Below, piece by piece: positions 1-5,460 of a DNA stretch of 9,771 bases; within the stretch, counting starts at the first letter, position 1, and the number at the start of each line of letters is the position of its first letter. The position numbers were made by a program, and so were the translations under genes. The stretch comes from UMGS946 sp048421225 (GTDB lineage Bacteria > Bacillota > Clostridia > Christensenellales > CAG-138), in the NCBI GenBank assembly GCA_048421225.1, contig DBFNRV010000098.1, positions 1-9,771 on the forward strand, written 5' to 3'. The notes under the pieces were generated by a model that saw nothing but the letters and a program-made list of their open reading frames with translations, ran no database searches and was not told the DNA's origin.

Positions 1-251
1 TAGGCCGGTATGGAGGGAAGGCGCTAAACGGGCGGGGCTGATTGTATTCAGGACATTTTAAATTACTGCGATTATGGCGGCGCGCGTTTTTTACTTAAGC
101 ACATACGCACGTCCGCTATCTGCGCCGATCCTGCGCGAAAAATCCATTTCCGCCGCGAAAGCGGTGAATTTCCGCCGGCCCGCGTCACGTTTTTTAAAAA
201 AGGGTTCCTTTGAGGCGGTAAACCGCAAACCAGCGGCAATATGAGGTGTTT
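1..251. other. Non-coding stretch upstream of the chrA pair
   Basis: I see no convincing gene here. The stretch contains a 9-base direct repeat ATTTCCGCC (146-154 and 168-176) flanking a CCGC/GCGG inverted pair, a perfect 12-base palindrome TTTTTTAAAAAA (190-201), and a small hairpin GCGGT-AA-ACCGC (215-226) just upstream of the chrA ribosome binding site. The TAG at 1-3 may or may not be the stop of a gene outside the window. I could not find a promoter with both boxes at good spacing. A role of the hairpin in controlling chrA is only a possibility. Confidence 0.5.
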
Positions 252-812
252 ATGACAAAACTGAGCACACTTTTTCTAGCTTTTGCGCGCATCGGCGCGC
301 TGACCTTCGGCGGAGGGTACGCCATGCTGCCCATGCTTGAGCGGGAATGCGTGGACAGGTACAAATGGGCGACGCGCGAGGAGCTTTTGGACTATTTCGC
401 CATAGGCCAGTGTACGCCCGGGGTTATAGCTGTGAACACGGCCACGTTTGTGGGGAGCAGGGTGCGGGGGTTCTTAGGCGCCGCCGTGGCGACGGCGGGG
501 GTAGTCGCGCCGTCGGTCGTCATAATTGTCATAATAGCGGCCCTGCTATCCAACTTCGCGCATATCGAGGCCGTGCAAAACGCCTTTGCCGGCATTCGCG
601 TGGCGGTCGCGGCGCTGATTGTAAACGCTGTTGTCCGCATCGCCCGCCAAAACATCAAAAACTGGCTGGGCATCCTGCTGTGCGTTTTGGCGTTCGTGAT
701 TGTGGCGGTTCTTGGCGCGTCGCCGGTGTATGTGGTAATAGGGGCCGGCATACTGGGGCTTGCGATGGGCGTGTTCAACAAAAAGAACAAGGCGGAGGGC
801 CCCAAGACATGA
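252..812 (+). CDS. chrA: Short-chain chromate transporter (CHR family), first subunit
   Basis: This 186-residue membrane protein is one half of a CHR-family (ChrA) transporter. The family is best known for proton-coupled chromate export; here the true substrate is unproven. Family motifs are visible: a glycine-rich FGGGYAMLP near residues 19-27 and GQCTPGVIAVNTATFVG near residues 52-68, followed by hydrophobic helices to about residue 170. The tail is basic. Full-length ChrA has about 400 residues with two such domains, and the 'short-chain' type is made as two separate proteins, as here. The ATG at 252 is preferred over the in-frame GTG at 246 because GAGGTG (243-248) is a ribosome binding site for it. 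Its stop overlaps the start of the second subunit gene in ATGA (809-812), so the two are probably translated together and work as a heteromer. Confidence 0.9.
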   Translation: MTKLSTLFLAFARIGALTFGGGYAMLPMLERECVDRYKWATREELLDYFAIGQCTPGVIAVNTATFVGSRVRGFLGAAVATAGVVAPSVVIIVIIAALLSNFAHIEAVQNAFAGIRVAVAALIVNAVVRIARQNIKNWLGILLCVLAFVIVAVLGASPVYVVIGAGILGLAMGVFNKKNKAEGPKT

Positions 813-1381
813 TCTATCTTACGCTGTTCTACGAGTTTTTCAAAATAGGGCTTTTCGCGGTAGGCGGCGGCCTGGCCACCATCCCGTTTCTGATGGATAT
901 AGCGGATAAATACCCGTGGCTTACGCGGGAGATGCTGGCCGATATGATAGCGATTTCCGAATCAACGCCAGGCCCTATAGGGGTAAACATGGCGACATAC
1001 GCCGGCTTTGAAGCCGCCGGCGTTGCTGGGGCGCTTACCGCCACGTTTTCACTGGTGCTTCCATCGTTTTTAATAATACTGCTCATTGCCAGGTTTTTGA
1101 ACAAATACAACTCAAGCCCGCTTGTGCAGAGCACCTTTTCCTGCATAAGGCCCGCCGTTGCCGGCCTTATCGGGGCTGCCGGATGGTCCGTTATCAGGGT
1201 TGCGCTGTTTACGGGCGCCGCCGCCGGTATCGGCGGCCTGATCGCATCCATCGACTGGCGCTGGGCCGGCCTGTTCGTCGCGCTCCTGGTGTTAAGCAAC
1301 ATAAAGCCGCTGAAAAAGCTGCACCCTATCGTGTTCATCGGCATCGCGGCGGTCGTTGGCATAGTTGTGGGACTAGTATAG
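809..1381 (+). CDS. chrA: Short-chain chromate transporter (CHR family), second subunit
   Basis: This 190-residue membrane protein is the partner of the preceding gene. It has the same domain plan with its own version of the motifs: FAVGGGLATIPFL near residues 16-28 and SESTPGPIGVNMATYAG near residues 50-66. The TPG and VN positions are kept in both halves. Several hydrophobic helices follow, ending in GIVVGLV at the C terminus. The ATG at 809 lies in the ATGA overlap with the upstream stop, with GGAGGG (794-799) as a ribosome binding site, so a longer in-frame reading that begins inside the first gene is not the real protein. The last codons of this gene are echoed in a diverged copy about 164 bases downstream (1501-1545). 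Chromate as the substrate is inferred from the family only. Confidence 0.9.
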   Translation: MIYLTLFYEFFKIGLFAVGGGLATIPFLMDIADKYPWLTREMLADMIAISESTPGPIGVNMATYAGFEAAGVAGALTATFSLVLPSFLIILLIARFLNKYNSSPLVQSTFSCIRPAVAGLIGAAGWSVIRVALFTGAAAGIGGLIASIDWRWAGLFVALLVLSNIKPLKKLHPIVFIGIAAVVGIVVGLV

Positions 1382-1495
1382 CAAGGCATAACCCATTTAG
1401 CGGCGTTACGCGCGCTAACCCTTAAGCGGCGCTGGGATTAAACCGTCGCGGGTTATTTAATTCGCAATGGGGCGGCGGGCAAACATGCATATTAA
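1361..1495 (+). repeat. Tandem repeat unit, copy 1 (overlaps the chrA end)
   Basis: This is the first of two diverged direct copies offset by 164-165 bases. It starts in the last codons of the second chrA gene and continues through its non-coding downstream region. The best-conserved parts include CCATTTAGCGGCGTTACGCG and GGTTATTTAATTCGCAATGG. It can fold: an outer stem ATAACCC (1388-1394) with GGGTTAT (1450-1456), and an inner hairpin AGCGGCG-TTA-CGCGCGCT (1399-1416, one bulged G). There is no T-tract after the fold, so a simple intrinsic terminator is not evident. Confidence 0.8.
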
Positions 1496-1500
1496 CCAGA

Positions 1501-1545
1501 ATTATGGGATTGTCTATCGCGGGCGTAATTGTGGGGCTCGTATAG
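1501..1545 (+). pseudogene. Remnant of a chrA-like 3' end
   Basis: Reading back from the TAG at 1543-1545 gives MGLSIAGVIVGLV, which resembles the C terminus of the second chrA gene (GIAAVVGIVVGLV) with a gap of three codons. Most nucleotide differences in the last seven codons are synonymous or I/V swaps (GGA/GGG, CTA/CTC, ATA/GTA, GTT/ATT), as expected if this end diverged while still coding. The rest of the gene is missing. I infer that a second chrA-like gene once lay here and was deleted apart from its end. The fragment is not expected to be expressed. Confidence 0.55.
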
Positions 1546-1660
1546 CAAGGCTTAACCCATTTAGCGGCGTTACGCGCGCTAACCCTTCGGCGGCGCTGGG
1601 ATTAAATGGTCGCTGGGTTATTTAATTCGCAATGGCGCGGCGGGCAATCATTGATATTAA
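1525..1660 (+). repeat. Tandem repeat unit, copy 2
   Basis: This is the second copy of the 1361-1495 unit, including the equivalent stop codon and the downstream non-coding part. The inner hairpin is unchanged (1563-1580). The outer stem is kept as TAACCCA (1553-1559) with TGGGTTA (1614-1620), although flanking bases differ from copy 1. A one-base insertion lies near 1608-1615. Its 3' end (about 1656-1660) marks where similarity with copy 1 stops. Confidence 0.8.
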
Positions 1661-1846
1661 TGCCGACCATAGGGGCCGGCCCCCTGCGTATGCCCAGCCA
1701 GCAAGCATTTAATACAACGGAGATTCGCACCATCATTATGCCCAAACATGCGTGTCGTACCGTGCCGGCTGCCATGTTACGCAGTTTGAAATGAAACAAT
1801 ATCCATTTATATCGAAGTATTCTGAATGTTTTTGCGGGTTTTTGCA
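1661..1846 (+). promoter_or_regulatory. Probable CRISPR leader with candidate promoter
   Basis: This non-coding stretch lies directly upstream of the first intact repeat, on the side expected for a leader given the repeat orientation. Its first part holds a perfect 12-base palindrome GGGGCCGGCCCC (1672-1683). The last 60 bases are AT-rich and include TTGAAA (1786-1791), 16 bases, then TATATC (1808-1813), a plausible sigma-A promoter that would start transcription roughly 25 bases before the array. T-rich bases around GCGGG (1828-1844) precede the first repeat. The leader boundary is inferred; no known leader motif was recognised. Confidence 0.45.
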
Positions 1847-2246
1847 GTCGCATCCCGTGTTGGTGCGTTGATTGAAATTTCACGCGGAGGAAACCATTAT
1901 AGGCAACTACATGTCGCATCCCGTGTTGGTGCGTTGATTGAAATCGCTACGTCTCCATTTCTTTTTTGGAGGTTGAGGTCGCATCCCGTGTTGGTGCGTT
2001 GATTGAAATACCGGAGCGGGCGGGCGCGGCGGTATTCGTTCGACAGTCGCATCCCGTGTTGGTGCGTTGGTTGAAATATCTTCCAGTTTCAGATTATCGC
2101 CAAAGCTGGTGCGTCGCATCCCGCGTTGGAGCGTTGGTTGAAATGGATTGGAATTATCTTGGCGGGGCGTGCTACCTGAGTCGCATCCCGTTCTGGTGCG
2201 TTGATTGAAATGCCAAGCTCCCCCATTTGTTTGATGGTATCATCCA
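1847..2246 (+). CRISPR. Type I-C-like CRISPR array, 6 repeats plus a degenerate seventh, 6 spacers
   Basis: The repeat is 32 bases, beginning GTCGCATCCCGTG and ending GCGTTGATTGAAAT. Repeats are at 1847-1878, 1913-1944, 1978-2009, 2046-2077, 2113-2144 and 2180-2211. Spacers are 34, 33, 36, 35, 35 and 35 bases, the last at 2212-2246. Length, the GTCGC start, the central CGCATC/GGTGCG pairing (one G-U) and the ATTGAAA end match type I-C repeats, although I-C repeats usually read GTGGATTGAAA where this one has GTTGATTGAAA. The first three repeats are identical. Repeat 4 has one change (position 25), repeat 5 three (12, 18, 25) and repeat 6 two (13, 14). This puts the leader on the left and reading on the + strand. 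No cas gene lies in the window, so processing would depend on cas genes elsewhere. Confidence 0.96.
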
Positions 2247-2278
2247 GTCGCGTCCCATGTTGATGTGCCGTTACAGGC
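2247..2278 (+). repeat. Degenerate terminal CRISPR repeat
   Basis: The first 19 bases match the repeat with three changes (GTCGCGTCCCATGTTGATG), while the remaining 13 no longer resemble it. A terminal decayed repeat at the leader-distal end is common in CRISPR arrays. A full 32-base repeat here would end exactly one base before the holB stop codon (2279-2281), so array and gene are packed tail to tail with no gap. Confidence 0.75.
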
Positions 2279-3199
2279 TCATAGGCCGCCCGAAACCGCT
2301 ATCTCGGTTATCGTGGCCGTCATCCAGCCGAACACGCTGCCCGCGGGCGTGTTGGCGGCAAGCCTGCGCCGCGCGCCGCACAACGCCTCTATTATCCGGC
2401 TTATCTGGCCTATGCTCAGCTTTTTGGCGTACTTGCCCGCCTCCGTACCGGCGCCATTGCCGTATGCCGTGGCCTCGGCAAGCGTGTGCCGCATAAACTC
2501 GAGCATGAACTCAACCGCCTGCCTGGCCGCCGCGCGGCCCGCCTGGGCCGTCCAGCTCCTTGGGACGCTGAACGAGGGCGACGCGTCCAGCGCGCTAAAC
2601 AGCATGCTAAGAGCGCCGTCGTATACCTCCCGCGCGCCGCCGCCGTCCGCCATGCTAAGCGCCGCGTCAAGGGAACCGCCGCACGCGCCGGCGATGCGCC
2701 GCGCCTGCGATGGGTTGAGCCCGCCCTCTTCAAGCCGCTCCTCTATCGATTCCAGCGTCATAAGCGGCACGCGCACGGTGGTGCAGCGCGAGCGCACCGT
2801 GGGCAGCAATCCTGATTCTACGCCCGCAAGGAAGAAAACCGTGCCCTCGGGCGGCTCTTCAAGCGTCTTTAAAATCATGTTCTGCTTCTGCTCATCAAGA
2901 AAATGCGCGTTTTCAATAAAAACGACCCGCACTGAGCGCGAAAACGGGAGGAGCCTAAGCTCCTCAAGCATTTGACGCATATCCCCTTTTGACGCCTGCG
3001 CCCCGTCATAGCATAAGTAATCCGGATGCGAGCCTATATCCGCGTTTTCACTGCCAAGGCACAGCAGCGCGGCGGCGCGCCCTATAAGCTCCCTGGCGCG
3101 CGACGCGTCCGGACACGACACCAGATAGGCATGCGAATGCATTCCGGCGCGTATGCCCCTGAAAAGGCCCGCCTGCGCAATATCTTCACGCGCATCCAT
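2279..3199 (-). CDS. holB: DNA polymerase III, delta prime subunit
   Basis: This 306-residue protein is the delta prime subunit of the clamp loader, which opens and loads the sliding clamp (DnaN) at primer ends. The visible marks are HSHAYLVSCPDASRA (residues 21-35), a degenerate P-loop lacking GxGK, as expected for an ATPase-dead delta prime; a Walker-B-like VVFIENAHFLDEQKQN (92-107); KTLEEPP (111-117); and the arginine-finger motif SRC (137-139) within LLPTVRSRC. The length is normal for a bacterial delta prime (about 300-330). The four-cysteine zinc module usual after the P-loop region is absent: only C47 and C63 lie there. The start is one base beyond the darA-1 stop and has no clear ribosome binding site, so translation is probably coupled to darA-1. 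It is the last gene of the minus-strand cluster and converges on the CRISPR array. Confidence 0.93.
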   Translation of the reverse strand: MDAREDIAQAGLFRGIRAGMHSHAYLVSCPDASRARELIGRAAALLCLGSENADIGSHPDYLCYDGAQASKGDMRQMLEELRLLPFSRSVRVVFIENAHFLDEQKQNMILKTLEEPPEGTVFFLAGVESGLLPTVRSRCTTVRVPLMTLESIEERLEEGGLNPSQARRIAGACGGSLDAALSMADGGGAREVYDGALSMLFSALDASPSFSVPRSWTAQAGRAAARQAVEFMLEFMRHTLAEATAYGNGAGTEAGKYAKKLSIGQISRIIEALCGARRRLAANTPAGSVFGWMTATITEIAVSGGL

Positions 3200-3200
3200 G

Positions 3201-3533
3201 CTAGAACTTGTAGAAGTTCTGTACGTCTAGCACAAACACGGTTGCGCCGCCCAGCGTTACCGGCACCGGCGCGCTGGCCGTGTCCGCGAAGCCCGCGCCC
3301 GGGTACGCCGATGGGATAACCATGTATTCCTTGCGCGAACTCGAGCAGGATTTTATAATCTCCAGGGCGGTATCAAGCTTTGCGTCGTCGATGCCTATCA
3401 TCAGCGTTGCGTTGCCCCCGTGGAGGAAGCCGCCGGTGCTGGCGATCCTTGTAACGCTTATCTCGTTTTTGACAAGCTCGCGCATCAGCTTGCGCACGTC
3501 GTCGTTTTGTACAATCGCAAATATGAGTTTCAT
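3201..3533 (-). CDS. darA: Cyclic di-AMP receptor DarA/PstA, paralogue 1
   Basis: This 110-residue PII-like protein belongs to the DarA/PstA (YaaQ, DUF970) family. Members form cytoplasmic trimers that bind cyclic di-AMP; their output is still unclear. Seen here are the start MKLIFAIVQNDD, the nucleotide-binding stretch TRIASTGGFL (28-37) with N41 and G47, and the conserved end VTLGGATVFVLDV. The ATG at 3533 is chosen over an upstream in-frame ATG (3545) because GGAGG lies 5 bases before it and it matches the family length. It is about 67% identical (74 of 110 by hand count) to the adjacent paralogue, with differences concentrated in the flexible loop regions (residues 48-73 and 79-91). It lies immediately upstream of holB, as in B. 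subtilis-type gene order, and has its own candidate promoter. Confidence 0.94.
   Translation of the reverse strand: MKLIFAIVQNDDVRKLMRELVKNEISVTRIASTGGFLHGGNATLMIGIDDAKLDTALEIIKSCSSSRKEYMVIPSAYPGAGFADTASAPVPVTLGGATVFVLDVQNFYKF
3203..3220. repeat. Inverted repeat at the darA-1/holB junction
   Basis: A perfect 7-base inverted repeat, AGAACTT and AAGTTCT with a 4-base loop, covers the final codons of darA-1 just before the holB start. No T-tract follows on the minus strand, so it is unlikely to be a terminator. It could affect coupling between darA-1 and holB translation, or be chance. Confidence 0.5.
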
Positions 3534-3559
3534 AAACGCCTCCATTCAAGCATTTGACA

Positions 3560-3589
3560 TATATAATCACCGCGCGGCCGCGCTGTCAA
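3560..3589 (-). promoter_or_regulatory. Candidate promoter of darA-1 with palindromic spacer
   Basis: On the minus strand a perfect −35 box TTGACA (3589-3584) is followed by an AT-rich −10 region. Either TTATAT (3566-3561, 17-base spacing) or TATATA (3565-3560, 18-base spacing) could serve, both imperfect. The spacer contains the 12-base perfect palindrome GCGCGGCCGCGC (3572-3583), abutting the −35 box. A palindrome at that place could be an operator for a repressor or activator. It would allow darA-1 and holB to be expressed apart from the upstream genes. Confidence 0.5.
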
Positions 3590-3654
3590 TGCCTTTTCAA
3601 TAATATATAATCTTTTTTAAATTCCCCGCCGCGGCGCGGATCCAACGGGCCGGA

Positions 3655-3987
3655 CTAGAACTTGCGGTAATCCTGAACGTTTATGACAAACACCGTAGCG
3701 CCGCCCAGCGTTACCTGTATCCTCTCGCTCTCAAAGTCGGAAAAATCCGCGCTTGGATATGCCGACGGCATTATTATCTGATTCTTGCATGTGCCCGAAT
3801 TCAGCCTGATGATATCAAGAGCCTTGTTCAGGCGGTCGTCAGTAACGCCTATCATCAGCGTGGCGTTGCCGCTGTGAAGAAAGCCGCCGGTGCTTGCGAT
3901 GCGCGTAACGCTTAAGTCGTTTTTCACAAGCTCGCGCATCAGTTTGCGTGAGTCGTCGTTTTGCACGATGGCAAAGATGAGTTTCAT
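3655..3987 (-). CDS. darA: Cyclic di-AMP receptor DarA/PstA, paralogue 2
   Basis: This 110-residue protein is the second member of the DarA/PstA family in tandem and has the same length as paralogue 1. It keeps the first 12 residues exactly, the ligand-binding TRIASTGGFL (28-37), N41, G47, and VTLGGATVFV near the end. This suggests that it too binds cyclic di-AMP and that the pair could form mixed trimers. The loops differ: this copy is more acidic around SADFSDFESE (79-88). The ATG at 3987 is taken as the start by family length and alignment with paralogue 1; a TTG 15 bases upstream is the alternative. The G-rich GGGGGCG (4000-3994) is a modest ribosome binding site. It lies 69 bases after the decarboxylase stop, on the same strand. 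Confidence 0.94.
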   Translation of the reverse strand: MKLIFAIVQNDDSRKLMRELVKNDLSVTRIASTGGFLHSGNATLMIGVTDDRLNKALDIIRLNSGTCKNQIIMPSAYPSADFSDFESERIQVTLGGATVFVINVQDYRKF

Positions 3988-4056
3988 AGTTGACGCCCCC
4001 AAAAATCAATATTTGACCGTAAAAGCTCATATCAGCGGGTGATAGCACTTACTGTA

Positions 4057-5460
4057 TTATATATCATAATCTTCCTTTACGCAAGCCACCATGCCGGATT
4101 CAACGCCAAAAAGCGCGGCCCGTTCCCCGATAAACGCGGTTAAGGCCGCTATATCCCCCAGCTCTATGCGCTCCCCTGGAAACACCAGCGCCGTGCCGGG
4201 CGGGTATATGCCAAACGCCGCCGCCGCCACGCGTCCCGCGGCCCGCCCTACAGGCACCGGTTCCATGGCCGAAAACGCGGCTTCGCGCACGCTCAGCACG
4301 GTTTCACGCAAAGAGCGGGCATGATGGGAAACAAACGGCTTTTTAGCGCCTAAAGGAATCGAATCCAGCGCCCGCTCGAGTCTATCGTACCATTCGCTGG
4401 GGTCGTTTGGCGACGTTATCAGCACCACATGGGCGGAGTCGGCCATCTCTGCGGCTATCCCGCGCTCCATAAGGCTGTTGAGCGCGTCAAAGCCGCTTAC
4501 GCCCCTGCCGCCTACGCGCACGCACAGCCGCGTGGCGTCGATTTCTGATATGCCGTGGCCGCCCGCACGTTCGCCGCCTAAAAGCGACAGGCCGCTTAGG
4601 CCCTTAAGCCTTTCGCGCACGCCCGTTATCCGCCTTACGTGCCCGGTCCACGCGCCGCCGCGGGCAAGCGAAAGCGCCCGCTCAAGCGACGCCATCAGCG
4701 GGTACGACGGGCTTGAAGTCATTATCATTGAAAGCGCGCGCCTTATAGCGGCCGTATCCGCCCTTGAGCCGTGCGATACCATAAGCAGCGCGGTTTGGGT
4801 TAACGCGCACAGCGTCTTATGCGCGCTGACGACCCATGCGTCGGCACAGCCCGCCGGAGATTCGGGGAGCAGGTCGGAAAAGGGGAAGTGCGCGCCGTGG
4901 GCCGCGTCGACAAACAGCAGCGCGCCATGCCTGTGCGCAACATCCGCTATCGCCTTGAGGTCGGCGCACAGGCCGTAATAGTTGGGCGACGTTATAAGCA
5001 CCGCGTCGCAGGGCGCGCGCGTTAGGGCCTGGTCCACAGCGGCGGCGCTTACCATCCCAAGCCCGTCCCCTGGGTCCTCTGGGAACACGAAGCTTGCCTG
5101 GTGGCCGGCAAGCGCAAGCGCGGCGACGGCCGATTTATGGCAGTCGCGCCCTATCAGCACCCGCCTGCCGGTTCCCAGCGACAGAAGCATTGCAAGCACG
5201 CCGGCCGTTGAGCCGTTTACCAGGAAAAAGCAGCCGCGCGCGCCGCAGGCGTCCGCCCAGGCGCGTTCGGAATCCGCGATTGCGCCCTTTGGCCTGTGCA
5301 GGTCGTCGGAAAAGCCAAGCTCCGTTATATCAATCTGAGCAATCCGTTCAAACGCCATGCCCGCGCCTCCCACGCCCTTATGCCCTGGCATGTGAAAGCG
5401 CGCCGCAGATGAGCGCGCATAGGCTTCAAGCATGCTTATTATAGGCTCCCCGCCGCTCAT
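4057..5460 (-). CDS. PLP-dependent Orn/Lys/Arg decarboxylase (YaaO/SpeA-like)
   Basis: This 467-residue fold-type I PLP enzyme belongs to the short Orn/Lys/Arg decarboxylase group found in Bacillota. These enzymes decarboxylate a basic amino acid to a polyamine or precursor (agmatine, cadaverine or putrescine); sequence alone does not settle which. Visible features are the N-terminal RFHMPGHKG (21-29), DAAHGAHFPFSD, the cofactor lysine K215 in SAHKTLCALTQ, and a C-terminal domain with AFGIYPPGTALVFPGERI. The length fits the short class, not the ~700-residue inducible enzymes with a wing domain. It starts in an ATGA overlap with the membrane-protein gene upstream, with GGAG as a ribosome binding site. 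In B. subtilis the relative yaaO also lies close to darA and holB, but there tmk separates them; here darA follows directly. Confidence 0.92.
   Translation of the reverse strand: MSGGEPIISMLEAYARSSAARFHMPGHKGVGGAGMAFERIAQIDITELGFSDDLHRPKGAIADSERAWADACGARGCFFLVNGSTAGVLAMLLSLGTGRRVLIGRDCHKSAVAALALAGHQASFVFPEDPGDGLGMVSAAAVDQALTRAPCDAVLITSPNYYGLCADLKAIADVAHRHGALLFVDAAHGAHFPFSDLLPESPAGCADAWVVSAHKTLCALTQTALLMVSHGSRADTAAIRRALSMIMTSSPSYPLMASLERALSLARGGAWTGHVRRITGVRERLKGLSGLSLLGGERAGGHGISEIDATRLCVRVGGRGVSGFDALNSLMERGIAAEMADSAHVVLITSPNDPSEWYDRLERALDSIPLGAKKPFVSHHARSLRETVLSVREAAFSAMEPVPVGRAAGRVAAAAFGIYPPGTALVFPGERIELGDIAALTAFIGERAALFGVESGMVACVKEDYDI

Noticed and set aside
347..808. In-frame extension of the second chrA gene upstream into the first gene
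   Set aside because: The extension is an out-of-frame shadow of the first chrA gene with an arginine- and glycine-rich composition; the ATGA overlap and the family motifs set the start at 809.
1945..1977. Spacer 2 as a terminator-like hairpin (CTCCA, T-rich loop, TGGAG)
   Set aside because: The stem is only five bases, its T-rich part is in the loop and not after the stem, and its boundaries are those of a normal spacer.
1602..2208. Short open frames on both strands across the leader and CRISPR array (for example 1606-1794, 1966-2208 and 1907-2119)
   Set aside because: They are built from repeats and spacers or non-coding leader, have no ribosome binding sites, and encode repeated peptides from the CRISPR repeat.
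2265..2975. Long open frame opposite holB
   Set aside because: It is an antisense shadow of a clear delta prime gene in GC-rich DNA, with low-complexity Ser/Ala/Pro composition and no family features.
4030..4044. Inverted repeat TATCA-GCGGG-TGATA between the decarboxylase and darA-2 as a terminator
   Set aside because: The stem is AT-rich and five bases long with no T-tract on the minus strand, so there is no real support for termination.
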